Assembly (NCBI RefSeq): GCF_022458985.1
Contig: NC_061771.1
Coordinates: 16,484,001 to 16,548,000 of the forward strand
From: Mugil cephalus
Lineage: Eukaryota; Chordata; Actinopteri; Mugiliformes; Mugilidae
DNA: 64,000 bases
Direction: 5' to 3'
Every line of letters begins with the position of its first letter. Position 1 is the first letter of the stretch. A program made the translations under genes and the position numbers. The notes beneath the pieces were generated by a model. It saw only the letters and a list, made by a program, of their open reading frames with translations, made no database searches and was not told the origin of the DNA. Below, in pieces: positions 1 to 13,362 of the stretch.

Positions 1-599
1 GGGTCACAGTTGGATAAACGGATATGACTGCTGATCCTGAATGACTGAATGACGCAAACGTTGAGAGTGCATACGTCTACGTGGGTGTATGTGCGTCTGT
101 CTCAGTGTGCAGTGGTGGAAGAGGGCAATGATGGCTTGGAGCGCTCACAGCTGCTCCTAAAACAGCTGAGACAAGCAGGATGCAAATAATATCAAGGAAA
201 GACAAAATGCACAATCACAGTACGCCACGCTGCTCAGAACAATATGAAACGATATATATAGATGTATAAAAATATCGGCAGAAGAAAATTCTGATTTATT
301 TGGACCAAAGTCAAAGTAGTTAACATGTTAACACAGATAAAACAGCAAACAAATCTTAAAACACTCATTAAAAACTTAAAATTGATTGATTCCATAAAAA
401 TACATAAGAAATTCTTGAGTATTGAGTCATTTTGATACCAGTGATTAACTAATGAAGGCCATGATTGACACATATTTCTGCTGCCGTGCTTTGTCTCTAT
501 ATAAAGCCAGTATATTTGGCTAAAACAAGGAACCTTACGCAGGAAACAAGATACAGAAGATAGAGATTCTTAGCCAGGAAGGATACAGCTGCCACAAGA

Positions 600-1005
600 T
601 CATCAGAAAGTGCAGATAGATGATGGCTTAAGGTCTTACAAGGCTGTCAAGAAGCCTCTGATCAATGAGAGACAGAGGTTAGCCTGACATCGTTGGGCCC
701 AAGCACACAAGAATATATACAGTCAGTAACTGGAAGAAGATTCTGTGGTTAGATGAGTCCAGTTTCCAGCGTTATCTTCCTCCTGCTAATGTGAGGGTAC
801 ACAGAAGGCCAGGCCAAGCATTATCTCCAGCATGTACAGTACCTACTGTCAAAAGCGGTGGAGGCAATATCAGGGATGGGGAATGCTGCTGGTGTTGGTT
901 ATTTCACTGCCTGTGATGGCACATTGAACTCTGCCAAATATTGTACCATTCACCAAACCCACATGCTGCATGACTACGTCAGTATCATCGATCAATCATT
1001 ACACT
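600..1005 (+). mobile_element. Decayed Tc1/mariner transposase fragment
   Basis: Conceptual translation in shifting plus-strand frames gives a recognisable Tc1-family transposase segment: a KKPLINERQR-like stretch, then HRWAQAHK, then WKKILWLDESSF, which corresponds to the conserved W..VLW.DES.F block holding the second catalytic Asp of the DDE domain. Further downstream a VKSGGGNI stretch corresponds to the family's VK.GGG.. block. In-frame stops (for example TGA after QRLA) and frame changes show it is dead. No terminal inverted repeats were found, so the limits are approximate. It lies in the intron that follows the fam13a RhoGAP exon. Confidence 0.75.
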
Positions 1006-1355
1006 GAATTAAGTATATACCACATTACCTAAGCAAGATCCAAACAGTAAAAACATATCACAGCGTCCCACCTTCGTGATACAAAGCTGGACATTTTCAT
1101 TTCAGGCAACAGCCTCACTTATAATGTTACTATCCTTTGAAGCCATTGTCAATTTTGTTAATATACTTCCAACTATGAAGATACTCATATTCCGGGTAGT
1201 CTCTCTATAAGCATACTGTTATTCATTACAGATCCATTAACCTGAAAGCGAATCCGTCCAGCTTCAAACTTTTGCCAAATATCAAAGCCAAAACTATGTT
1301 ACAAACCCCACCAATATAATTTTATTCTGTAGTTACAGAAAGGAGCCAATTAACA

Positions 1356-1781
1356 ATGAGCATCGAACAACTGGTTCAATTCATCGACATTATTGGCCTT
1401 CATGCTTATCGACTGTGTTCATGCCGATGCCGAATCTTCGCGTTATTCACTTCACGTGACGACAAGGAAGACGCAATGGTGGAGAGACTGAAACGTTCGA
1501 AAGTGACTGTAAGCGACTGTAAGAGCGTCACGTGCAATTCATGCAGCACTGTAATTTTAAGCAAGGGCGGCACCACCAACATCCTAAAGTATTTGTCGAC
1601 GCACAGCATTAAATACCGAGAGTGCCATGTGTTTGCCAATCTCCGGTCAACGATTGCACCTGCCGCTAAGTGTCAGCAGAGCAGTGCTAGTGAGGATCCA
1701 GTGCTTACTTACTCAAGCTCTTATCTCTGGTTTATAAACTCAATAAAATTCTGTTGTTTACACGAAATCACGAACGCCTAA
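1356..1781 (+). pseudogene. hAT-type BED zinc-finger ORF remnant
   Basis: An open frame of 141 codons. Residues about 40-95 resemble a BED zinc finger: VTCNSC (C-x2-C), then GGTTNILKYLSTH with the Thr-Asn-aliphatic-x-x-aliphatic pattern, then a closing H-x-I-K-Y-R-x-C-H, as in hAT transposases and ZBED genes. No RNase-H-like catalytic region follows, so it is probably the N-terminal piece of a hAT transposase rather than a host gene. It is inside a fam13a intron on the opposite strand. A domesticated BED gene is the alternative, less likely because the frame ends soon after the finger. Confidence 0.5.
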
Positions 1782-2332
1782 CACAGGAGGAATTGATAAG
1801 CGAATCGATAAAGAATCTAATGGCATCAGCATCAATAAAATCTTACCAATGCCCATCCCTATTTCTAATGCAGTATTTGGCCATAGTTCTTGAAAAATCA
1901 GGCTGATATTAATGTGGCCTATGAAAGCAAAAAGTAGCAGAGGAGGAGAGTTTAAAATGAGCACAGACACTTCTCCTTGCACATGACTCACTTTTCCTTC
2001 TATGACCTAAAGGATTGTCACCAAAAATATAAGGTCCATCCCTCTTTACATCACACAGACTCACACACGCTCAGGAGTGCCTTTATATGAACTGTCTGAT
2101 GCAGACGGTCACGCTGCTAAAAGTTTATTCCATCACCTAAAGATAGCCGGTCGGAATCATGGTCCACATATTCACTAGACTTGAGAGGGTATTAATATCC
2201 ATCAAATTATGGATATGTGTCACATGATGGCAATAAAAAGATAAAACCTGATCTACATCAGCTGGTCGGATTATTCTAGAAAACAAACCAGCACATAAGG
2301 TGATAATAAGGGATCACAGGCTAGTGTTGTAC

Positions 2333-5102
2333 CTTGGTAGTGCTGTATCAGCGCCCGTTGGACTTTTGAGTCTACCAGACCCTCTGGCAGATCTCTGAGA
2401 TATTGTTTGAGCAAGCTGGCCACGGTACAGGAGTCCGACGCAGAGAGATTGTCCACATCCTCACCACTCTCCAGGCGCTGCTTCAGGGTCTCCACAGCAC
2501 GGACATTCCCGTTTACTCTGAACAGGCCTTCCTGATGCAGCGCTGGAAGGTAAACACAAGAACACACATGCGAGTAAGTGCCAGGAAACCAATTACCAAG
2601 TAAAAGACTGACTTACTCACTTACTAGGAATGGCAGTATGATCAAGACTTACTGTGTGTTGGTAATGTGAGTCCACCCTGAGAGAACTAGAGAGTATCTC
2701 ATCACCTCTAAAAACATGTACCCGGCAAAGTTAAACACTTTTTTGTCTATATTAGCATTAACATAAAAGTTATGTTTTTGGTGACCTTGGTGACCTATCA
2801 ATCCACAAATAGTAATACTTCCGATCTAGACGTGTGTTTTCAGAGTCGCTCTTCACATCAAAATATTAATACTTTCATGACCGAATCTGTAATCGAGTCT
2901 AAAAAAAGTTAAAAGGAAGTGTGAGAGGAAGAGACAGACCATGGAAACCCTTAAATACAGAGGTATACAGTGGAAATACATAACCACACGCATGTACACG
3001 TAGATGATGCGTTGTTTCATAAAAAAAAACATATAAATAGGAAGTGATAAAGAACATAGAATGTGACCTTTGTTGTTAAAGTTCAAGTTCTGTCCAATTC
3101 TAACCTGAAAACCACTCTGTCTGGTCCAATAAGCGTTATATCGATTGTTTGTGTGATGTGGTTTACTCAGATTTTCAGTTGACTTGTTGATTTGCACAGA
3201 TTGTTTTTAATTGCTCCGATTAAAGAGAAGTTTGATATTTGTCAGCTTGTTTAAATCTTATACAGAGGCATAAAATAGATGTTTCATAATTACATTCACA
3301 ATTATTCATTGTAAAAATCGATATTTTCATATAAACAAGTAGGCATCTAGAAGTATCGATATCAGTATCGGGATATTAGCCTGGCGGTAACCAGAGGCCT
3401 AGCAAAACCATTTAAGGTATATGTAATGTAAACGTGTATCATTGGTAGCAATTAACTAGTCTTTGCTTAACATTTGCAGAGTAATGTGTCATAGTAAAAT
3501 GGAAAAATATTCCTTTTAATTTTTGTATATTTAAAACCTGCTAACGTGTAACTTTGCTAAAGTTAGCTAAGGCCGTTTGCGTTTTACTAGCAGTTAGCCG
3601 CTAATTGGCATCACACCTGGATAAAAAAAATGGACACTATTCCTTCCACTGACCGTATAAAAATACAAACAACCTCTTATTAAAAGACTTGTTAACGGAG
3701 TTAATAAGAAATGATTAACAGAGATTAACAAGAGTTAATAACAAGTGCTTTACAACCTTACCTCTGCCGCATTGTGGTGATACGGTGAGGTTTGTCAGTC
3801 AAATGTTATTAATACTCTATCGGCGAGAGTATGTAGAACTGCTGAATAATATTTTAGTGGTAGTATTTGTTGTTCTCACTTAAGTCTAGCTCTGTGTTAT
3901 CATTCACTTTCTTTTAATATGTTATTATTTGAAGTTACCAGTCTCCGTTATTCCTTTTAGTAACGGCGGATTAATACAATACTTCTTACAACAAGTTATT
4001 CTGTACTTATTTCTGCCCAAGAAATAGTCCCTGTGTACGCAACTGTCCTTCTCTAGATTGCCAAGATACTGGTTGTGAAGAGAAAGTACCTTTATTTAGT
4101 TTTACTTTAAATATTGAATATTAGTTATAGCCCGGATGAACTAATGATTTCTCTCTATATTTATATTAAACGGTTTAAAGTACCGGACTTCAATTACTAT
4201 GAATGAGCTCCAAATTCGTACACCACCACCATCTAGTGGACAAACAGAAGAACTACAGAAATCATACAAAAAAGTAGGTCAACAGAGTAGTGAGTGTGTT
4301 TTCCAGTTTTTGCTATTTAACTTAAAAATCCTTGATAATAATTTTAAATGTACGCTGAGCAGTTTTTCTGCATTAAAAACATGATTGGTTTCTATTAGAC
4401 AAGTTCTTCTTTGAAAAACTTTTGATTCGTATAATCTAATTAGCACTATTAAATCACATAATTTGGAAAGGTTTCCTTGCATATCCATGTTGTAAATTAA
4501 ATAAATACATGTAAGAGTGAAAATACATCAGCTTTGCACAATTTGCACAATGGTTTGCCATGAAGTTGAGATGATCATTCCCTACATTTCTACCTGCAAC
4601 AGTTCTGCACTAAATTCCCCTTCATGCATGTTATAATCTTGAATTTACGCTGAAAGATTTTCAGATAGATGATAATTCAACTGTATAGTCATTTTTGAGG
4701 CTGTAGTTTGTTGTGCTGTTTCTACTTCTATTATTTAGCCTAGAACACTGACTGAAACTTTCCCATGAGGGACCAAAAGGGGAAATAAAATAAACTAATT
4801 AATTAAAACAAGAGTTGGAGGACTAATGTATAAGAAAGACTTATTTGTACCCAATGAAGTAGCAGACAAGTGTATTTTATTTTGTTCTAATATGTCTTTT
4901 CCTCACCATGCTTGCGAAGATGCTCCACCATCCACCGCACCACCGCTGGTACTCCATCCACCACCAGACCCTTTTCTTGCAGCTCCAAAAGGGACGCTCC
5001 AAACAACTTGGTGTGCTTGACCGCCACTGTCCTCGGTCTCAGTATGGGTATCTGGACCATCTTCTTCATGTCTTCCTTAACGAGCACTGCTGTCTTGTTG
5101 TG
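2333..5102 (-). CDS. fam13a: FAM13A-like RhoGAP protein, N-terminal exons (partial)
   Basis: Two exons on the minus strand: 5102-4907 and 2542-2333; the gene continues beyond the left edge. The first encodes a segment with KEDMKKMVQIPI followed by KLFGASLLELQEKG and GVPAVVRWMVEHLRKH. The second encodes HQEGLFRVNGNVRAVE and SLLKQYLRDLPEGL. Together they match the start of the FAM13A RhoGAP domain. The arginine in LFRVNG is the expected catalytic arginine finger that stimulates Rho-family GTP hydrolysis. The splice is coherent: exon one ends CAT G|GTGAGG, exon two opens after TTCCAG with CG CTG, giving KH-A-LHQEG. Exon two ends with donor CAAG|GTACAA in phase 1. I start the first exon at 5102 because a CCCTGCAG acceptor precedes it; the open frame extends further upstream to about 5207, so a longer first exon is possible. 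The choice of FAM13A over FAM13B rests on similarity and on linkage to gprin3. Confidence 0.82.
2543..4906. other. fam13a intron, no recognisable content
   Basis: AT-rich intron between the two fam13a exons. Only short shadow frames are present. I saw no transposase, RNA gene or conserved motif. Confidence 0.6.
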
Positions 5103-7215
5103 CTGCAGGGAGATCAGAGAGCAGCAGTCAGCCACTGACACCATGGGCACCATCAGGTTAGACACAGAACAGGAGGAGGTAAATCCACTCTGCTCGCTCC
5201 ACTCCACAGACTAAAACATGTGTGTGGAGCTGGTGATGGTGACTCTGCGGAGTCCATTGCGTGCACATCTCTTGTCGTCATGCTGCCATGCTCTTAGAGG
5301 ACAGAGTGTACTGATACCTGGAAAGAAGAGGAAGGGGAGGGCAGGCTGTGCATGTGTTGCTACGACAAATATCAGGTTACCATGCAACACCTTTGGTTAA
5401 AGGCATTGTCAGAGTGACACCTACACCGATAGCCACATGTAGACAAGCACATGCATACGCTCAGGTGAGGAGAACAGTTATCATGAATATTAATCTGGAT
5501 GGATAATAGATAACAGATCTGAAAAAGACAGGCAGATAAGGATGTTTCAGTGGAAATCTTCTCTGAACCTATCGGGGGTCTGTGGATGTGTCTACACAGT
5601 CACACTTTGCAAACTAAATGTTCATTGAGGGAGAAAAAGTATGTCCCCATGATCAAATCATAATATTTTAGAGCCTATACTTAGATTGTAGTTAAAATAA
5701 TGTTCGACAATAGTGGTGAAGCTTAGGCATCTTCAAGAAATAAATGTGATTCAATATACTTCGAATTCTGTGTTAACTAACAACTCAGATCATTTACTCA
5801 AGGAAAGCAGAAATGCTATTTATTAATGAATATACAAATACTCATATATAAAATATAGCATTTATACATATTTATATTAAATATACACCTTACTGCCCCA
5901 TTCTTTTATTAAATTAGTGGATCTTTGTAGCTGCTTGAGCTGAATACTTTAAATACCGTTCTATAGCCTAATATACATCCAAACACATCATTTCTTAAAC
6001 TTCCCTTATATTTATTACATTAAAGCATGATTTGTTATTCTAACTTGTATGTAGTGGTGTCAAAAGTACATTTTCCTCTCAAGTGAAATAAAAGTAGTAA
6101 AAATCTGCAATACTCAAAAGTACAGGTAACTACAAACTAACTTAGGAAGAGTAGTTGAGTTTATATACTTAGTTACTTTATAGTACTGTTGTGCTCTGAT
6201 TGCCTTCAGTGTGTGACTCCACCAGCTGTCTTACCTGATATCTTATCAAGACAAACAGGGCCACATGCTCGCTTCCTTTTCCTATAGATCCAGGCTGCAC
6301 AAGCTGCTCTCCTGTTGTCTCTATCTCCCATCAACGAGGAACCATTAGTTCTGTTTTGTATTTGGTATATTTAACTGCAGTGTTACTCATTGCCGTCTCT
6401 GTTGAGTCGGTACAAAGAGCACGATAGTTTAGTCCCACAAACCAGAAGCAGGATTCGTACACACATAGCGTGGACAAAAAGACTTCCTGCACTTCCGAGC
6501 AACACAGAATTCGAGTCGTAGCCATAGTTACGAGTGCACCATGTGACGTGCTGTCATTCCCGTGCTCACAGCTTCAAACAAGTGAACTGACCCAGCACTG
6601 TGAATGAGAGTCCTCAGCCGTAATTTGGCCACAATGAGAAGTTTACTGAGCCTGGACGGTAGAAGTGGGCGAAGAAGTGCCAGTGACTTAATTCTCTTTA
6701 GACAGAATGGGCTCAGGCTTGTGCCACAGTCAGGTCAGCTGATTATAAAGCCCACCTCGCAGATGGTGCTGAGATGAGGTCTAAGGAGGGAAGATCTTTA
6801 CCACGGCAGATGCTGCACCTGCAGAGTACGCTTTAATTGTTATTCTGACTGTACAGACAGATGCTTGAGATGCACAGATGTAGAATAAACTAACATTTGT
6901 ACGTTTTAATATAATAGACTTATTATATCTTCAGATCAGACAATATACTGGACATTATTAACTTTTAATTCCAGTATGATGCAGACGATTCATAGCATGG
7001 GCTTAATTATGACCGTTTAAAATACTCAACGTTTTAATGGTCACTATTAACCTTTAGATTGTCAGGTTTTGTTTTGAACGATACAGGAAATCAAACTGGT
7101 CTCCCGTCGTACTACTGCTGCAGGTGTTAAAGAGTTAAGCCGGTCTGAGCCCAGTCTGACTGTGATACGCCTCACTGAACAGATGTCCCAAAATCTGTCT
7201 TCAGTCATCATTCAC

Positions 7216-7244
7216 ACAAACACACACACACACACACACACACA
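7216..7244. repeat. (CA)n microsatellite
   Basis: An almost uninterrupted CA dinucleotide run. Confidence 0.9.
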
Positions 7245-8871
7245 GCCCCACGCAGGCCTGCTCTGTTTGCATGCACACCAAAACCAAACCGTGATCAACA
7301 GCGTTAACAGGAGACACGCAACAACAAAAGGAAAACGTACAGGCGATCAGTCTCAGTGCTTTAATACAGAACGTAATTTATTAGATGTACTGTGATTACT
7401 GTGATGATCACAATAAAGAGGTAATGGTTGAATAATGAGGTAATGAGAATATGCCACCTAAGGCCCATAGACAAACCTAAACTGTGACCATGATTCGTGG
7501 TTTTGTAGCATCTAGCGAACACGTGCCACGACAACTTAAATTCAGCACGTTTCCCATTCAGAAAACAGTTCTAAGAGGATCACTTTACATACAGTATGTG
7601 TTCCCGCCTTCACACCACGTGTTAAAAATGTGTTTAAAGCGGGACAGTTTGCAAACATGCATGCTTTTGACACTACTTTGGCGTGAAAGTAAACTGAGCG
7701 TATAAAAGTCACACTCTACGTATCCCAGGATCCCTCTGCAGAGTTAAAGTCGACTTTGAGTTTTTGTTTTGTTGTTGTCGTTGAAGTTGTCCAGCAGCCG
7801 AGCGTAAAGGGAAACACATACTGTTAGCACCCAATCGACTCTATTGTTTAACACGAGGTCCTGCTGTGTTTCTCCTAATAATCCTCATCCCCTCCCCCGT
7901 CCCTTTTAAATGTCTTCACGCCGCAACTTCTGACACTGAAAAAGTGAAGGTATTGTTGTGGGGTTGAGGTTAATGACTTGGTCTCGAACCAAGTGTCTAG
8001 TGGGGACGTTTGTCTGCAAAGAAAATGACTGAGCAAGTTTTTTTGTGTGCGTTTTTTTTTTTTAACACAAGCCAACTTCTGTCACGACAGGACATCTACC
8101 CGTGTCTTCTACTTGCTCGTGAAGGGGATAGCAAGCCCGAGCATGTGTCCTCCTTTTCCTGCCCTCCGCTCCCCTCCTCCCAGCCTCTCTCTACCAAAGT
8201 GGGTGGCCGTTGCAGCAACTGGTGGCAAAAGCAACCAGAGTCACAGCAAAGCAACAGCTGCTGGGCCCAAAGAATCTGCTGCTGCAGGCACAGAGTTAAA
8301 AAAAAATTCAAAAGAAAAAAAAAAAATACAGAAAACCCAGGCTTATGCAAACAAAGACATTATTTCCATTCAGCACATGTCGTAAAAGTGACATCACCGA
8401 GGCGTTCTTTCTGTGTTTACCAGGAACAAATTACAGCTCGTGGGCGGAAAAACGTGAAAAACACAAAGCTTACAGTGTGTTTTCATGTTTTCTCATGAAC
8501 TGTTTTTACAATATGCAGGTGAAGATTACTGGTAAAGACGTTAATTTCTTTACAGCAGAAGAGAAAGCGTTCATTTTTACCCTCCTATCCATTTTTGTGT
8601 CCTGTTTTATTTCAGGAAAAGAGATTTGTCCCTTCTTTTTAAAGAAAAAAAAGACCAGATCTTCCAAAACACACTGTCACAAAAGAGCGTAAGCAACACA
8701 GTCTTGCTTTACATTCTTTAACTCTTAATCACTGGTTGAATGGGAAGTCTTTAAACCAACCCTGGCTTCACAGCCTCTACTCACACAGATGGTCATAGCT
8801 CCAGCCCCCATTCTTCCACGGGAGAAACTCTGGCAGAGGCAAAGATGAGGGGAAAAGTGCCGCTGTCTTCC

Positions 8872-8912
8872 CTCCTCCTCCTCCTCCTCCTCCTCCTTCT
8901 CCTCCTCCTGTC
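8872..8912. repeat. (CCT)n trinucleotide tract
   Basis: About a dozen tandem TCC/CCT units with slight interruption, purine-rich on the minus strand. Confidence 0.85.
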
Positions 8913-9109
8913 CTCCTCACTCTGTTCCAGGACACACTCTTGGACTTTTCCCACTGCCGGGACTCTCCCTCACCTCAAAAAGTGCCATTAAAATACTCCA
9001 GAAAAAACAACAGAGATGTAATCCAGACGGGGCAGAGGGAGAGTGAAGGAGAAGTGCTGCTGCTACCGGCAAACTATATGCTCCTCATGAGAACAGATTA
9101 GTCTCTTTC

Positions 9110-9240
9110 TCTTCCTCCCTCCGCATTCCCCTCTCTCTCTCCTCCTAGGCTGAAATCTGAGCCGAGCTCTCCCATTGGTGCAACGGTCTGGTCATGTGAC
9201 CAAGGGGCTATAGCCCAAAACTTCACATATGTCTCTGCCT
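9110..9240 (-). promoter_or_regulatory. Candidate upstream promoter region (CCAAT, E-box)
   Basis: A GC-richer stretch with CCCATTGGTG (an inverted CCAAT box, forward on the minus strand) at about 9171 and a GGTCATGTGACC palindrome (E-box CATGTG core) at about 9190-9201. It lies upstream of the first fam13a exon found and could serve an alternative fam13a start. This is inference from motifs only. Confidence 0.25.
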
Positions 9241-10900
9241 TCAGATGAGGAGAGGGATTGGGGCGTCTGTAGCTTTGTGTGCATGGGTCTATTCTTTATC
9301 TTTTTTTTTTTTTTTAGTCAATATCACTCATTTTAATTATGTGGTTACTGCACAGCATGAGCAGACAAATATACAGAGTGCCTAGGTCCTCTCATATCCC
9401 AGCTTCTGGGACCAACAAACTCTCAGGAAAACATCTTGTGAGTTTTCTCTGTGGCCCTCAGATCGTCAGTATGCTCCACCGTCTTTTAAAATCTTTTATT
9501 CCCTCAGCCTTTTGTCTCTTAAATTCTATATAATCTTCTATTTATTTATTTTTTAGTGAGTTTAGTTTTAAATTAACTTAAGCTGTCAAAACATAAAAAT
9601 AAAAAATGTGGTGAAATGTACCACTTTTGAACTGGAGTAGAAGTATAAAGTGAAATTTAACTTATTCTGGTACAAAATAAAACACTGCTCATTTAAATCA
9701 TGCAAAGTTTCAGGTGACACTTTTTTCTTAAGTGACTTTACTTTGTGATTTCTTTGTTTTGTTCACTAAATTTAAGCGTCGTTGCACGGTACATAAAATA
9801 ATCACTTCACGTCACTTCAACGTATCCTCCCTTCAACCCAGCACGCTAAAAATCTATCACAAATTTTAAGTTAAAAGACACAAATGTTTAGGTAGTGTGG
9901 AAAGTGACATACCTGTGATACTTCTTAATATTTTTGTGTTCATTCTGTTTTATTACTTTCATTTTTAGTCTTTCTATTTGTTAGCAAAGTGTCTCTTTTA
10001 TCGCAGTCCTTGTTTTATTTATCTTTTAATACTTTGTATTTTATTTTATCCTTGTACCCTCATTAATGCAGCTAGTGTAGCTGCAGGAATCAGTGTCTGA
10101 AAAAAATAAATGAATCGGTGTCTGAATTAATAGTGGTAGATGTGGAAACAGGAAAAGTTCAAAATCATTGTAAACGCAGGTTTGATCCTCTTACAGGAAT
10201 AACAAAAAAAATAACACGTAGTCACAGTCTGAACACACATCACTGCCATCATTTTATCTCTTTATTATTAAATATATGTAAGGAAGGAAGGAGGACTGTT
10301 CCAGCTGTTTCTCCAGCGTAGAAAACATTTACAGCAACAATTTCATTTACAGCTGCTTGATTAAAAATATTAACACATAATATGTACTTATGATTACACT
10401 GATTACACTCAACAATATTGAGACTAAGCATTAATCAATACTTCAGAGCTATATTTTGAATGCATTAGAAACTGTCCTAACAATAGAAAATACATTTACA
10501 GTAGCAATTATATTTGTAGAAATGTTACTTTAAAAAAAAAAATTGCCTACAAATTGGCCATGTGAAAATTACACAGCAAATTACACACAATACCACTTCC
10601 TGTGATAACACTAGTCTTGTGTCATTTGAAAACAGTTTGGGTTCAAATTCAGGAGGATGCCACTGCACTGAGCTGAGAAAACCTAGCTCAAACCCATCAG
10701 AGGAGAGACACTGCAAAATATGATGGGATGGATGACATGCACTGCAGCACGTTTTGATTTGCTGCATCATATTTATTGGGGCGTGGTCTACAGTTTTCCT
10801 GAAGAAATTACTTGGATGAGTGATCATGTCTTGCGTGTAACAAACGTTAAACTTCAATGTGAACCCCGGGTGAAAATGTTAGAAACCTGCCTGAAAGCGC

Positions 10901-10915
10901 AATAAAGACTTTATT
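10901..10915 (-). terminator. Polyadenylation signal of the ovochymase-like gene (palindromic)
   Basis: The minus strand reads AATAAA (plus TTTATT, 10910-10915) only about 15 bases past the stop codon, so the 3' UTR is predicted to be very short. The plus strand also reads AATAAA at 10901-10906, making the perfect palindrome AATAAAGACTTTATT. Confidence 0.7.
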
Positions 10916-10929
10916 TCAAGATATCAGCT

Positions 10930-13362
10930 TCACTTGGTTTTGCCACTTTCATGAATAAACTTTTTAATGTTGTCCTCAATCCAGTCACTGAAGGCAGAGA
11001 CTCGGGTGAACACAGAGGGTTTCTTGTCTTTGATGCAGCCCTGAGGTCCAAAGCTGACGATGCCATGCACTTCCCAAGTTGTTTTTGTTCCAGTGGCTGT
11101 GCAGGCGAAAGGGCCCCCAGAGTCACCCTGCAGGAGAACAGGACAAGGAGGTTTACTTTGGATGCACTGGCTTTTGGTAGCTCTGTGGCTTTGAACTGTA
11201 AATTGTGAATCTTTACCTGGAGCATTCTTGATGAAAATATTAATGCTTTGTATTATAATGCTCTCCTAAGCTCTTAAACGGTAGTTGTTCATGCCATATC
11301 CCTGCTTGAATAGCTGCTCATTAGGGCAAACAAACGATGTTTCTATGTTCTTTTGTTCAATTAGTTTTTTGCAAACTTGGCAACAGCCATTTACGACCAA
11401 GGCTGAATGACCACGAACAAAACTGCTTGCAGGATGTTGCATAAAAGACAACTCAACCATAAGAGCCCAGGACGCTTACGTAACATTTGGAAATAGCTTG
11501 AAGGGAATTTCAAAAACCATCCCGTCTTAAAAATTTATAATGTGCACGCTTGCACTTTTCAAAACGTGTCTCCTAACCTGGCAGGCTGACTTCAGCTCAT
11601 CTGGGGACTCGTAGCCAGCACAAATCATGGAGGGCCTGAGGGCGTCCCACCAGTAAGCGGGCTTACTGCACGTCTCGAAGTCAACAATAGGAAGGGCTGC
11701 CTGATTCAGCTTGTCAGACACTTTGGGGAACAGGTTACCTGGAAGAAAAAGTAAAAAGGCAACATTGTACAACTTATTATGGAGTGTTCTGCCACATCTT
11801 CAGTTAAAATACTAAACAGCATCATCACATCTTCCTATAACTGAGGTTCAACAAGGACACCTATGACTAGACCGTTTTACAAACCTTTCTCGTCTCCCCA
11901 CCCAGTGACAAAGCACGGCGTCCCAGCAGGCATCACGGTCCCGGGTTTGGGCAGACAGATTGGGCTGATCTCTCTTGTCATGTTGACCGGCTGGGTCAAA
12001 TGCACCAGGGCTATGTCGTTGCTGATGTCAGAGCTATCCTGCTCATACACGAAGCCCTTGTGGCGGATGATGGCGTCCACCTTGTAGCATCTCTCTGCCG
12101 AGGGGACGTCCATGGAGGAGTTCATGTGGTGCTTTCCAAGACACATGCGCCAGAAAGAGGGGTTATTCAGTGGTCTGAAAAGAAGGTGGAGGATAAAGGA
12201 GAAAATTAAAACTAGTTTTAATAAAGCATAAAGTATAGGTCTTTAAGAGCTGGTAAATCCCAGAGGCACGCTGCAATATTAGCAGAAGAGAAGCTAACAG
12301 TGCAACTCACTCCCATCAGCCAACTACTGAGGCCAAAATGGATCCCTTTGTCACTAGGACAAAAAGTAGAAATAAAAAAATAATATTTGAACCTGCGTAT
12401 AATTTGAATAACTTAATATTGAATGAAGAATGATAATAATAATGTATATTTATAATTAGCACTAGGGCGAGTTTAATATAGAACACATATAGTAGGTAGG
12501 AGGTACCTACTTAACCTCTCCATCAGTTTGGGGTCCTTGGCCTGAATAATGTTGAAGACCCCGAATATAAAGTATAAAGCAAACTTTTCTAAAAGCTGCT
12601 GACCTGCTGACCCTACACGTTTGCTAATTAGCACAGTTATCCAATACTGACTGGTGTCTTTTTGTGCTGAACAGATTTCTATCTGTCACCTCAGCCCCAC
12701 TCACACTTCACCTCTTTGCCCATTTCTGAATTATGCAAGACTTACAAGACTAAGATTAATGCAAGACTAAGCAATCTCAGATGCTGTCAGCATGTCAACA
12801 AACGGAGCGTTCTCAGAAACCCTTGGGTATCCTTGCAGGCTTCATTCATATTTATCTCCAACTAATGCTTACAGTTGTTTTATATTATAGTAAAAAAAAA
12901 CACAACCGCAGAGAAGGAATCAAAACAAGGAAAGAGGTTCACCAATGGGCTGACACTCAAGAAGTAAGATCGGTCTCAGATTGGTGCATTGTTTTCCAAA
13001 ATTGTCCATTATCCCCTTTAATGAGCAACATGCTGTTCTAACAGGATGTAATGCAGGTTATATCTTACACCATGAAACAGTGAGCAGCAGTTAGGATCCA
13101 CTCCTCGTGAATCAAAGAGCCTCCACAGCCATGCATGTAAGGTATGGGAAACATCGGCGTCGCCTGGGGAAGAGAGACACATGTTTACAACATGAAGGCT
13201 CTTCTTAACCACTGATAGCCAGGCACAGAGAAACAGAGACAGACAGTACCTGCATGGACACTTGCCAGGGCCAAGAGTGTGGGACTGCCTCTTCCCCGTT
13301 GACCACCCTTGGGGTGGCTGTATTTGGTGGCACTGCTGGGTTGCCACAATTTTTTGGCCAGT
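10930..13362 (-). CDS. Serine protease domain 2 (exons 21-25)
   Basis: Exons 13362-13250, 13163-13069, 12174-11885, 11738-11578, 11127-10930. Activation site ATPR|VVNG with tethering Cys (KNCGNPAV); TAAHC, NDIALV and GDSGGP complete the triad. The S1 floor is Ser (KSACQGDS). It uses the same five-exon plan and the same intron phases as protease 1, indicating an internal duplication. The frame ends ESGKTK then TGA, with no C-terminal CUB. Confidence 0.88.

Larger units (their letters stand above)
5103..10900. other. fam13a upstream region, non-coding
   Basis: No open frame here shows protein-family similarity. It contains a CA microsatellite near 7.2 kb, a CCT-rich tract near 8.9 kb, a GC-richer CCAAT-bearing stretch near 9.1-9.2 kb, and two stretches (about 6050-6190 and 9600-9760) that look like common teleost interspersed repeats rich in 'aaaagtac' words. 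The first fam13a exon(s) and promoter should lie here but were not located. Confidence 0.5.

Noticed and set aside
8010-8498. Open frame of 162 codons and overlapping frames near 8.0-8.7 kb
   Set aside because: Contains Lys- and Phe-runs from A/T homopolymers, no family similarity, and no splice context.
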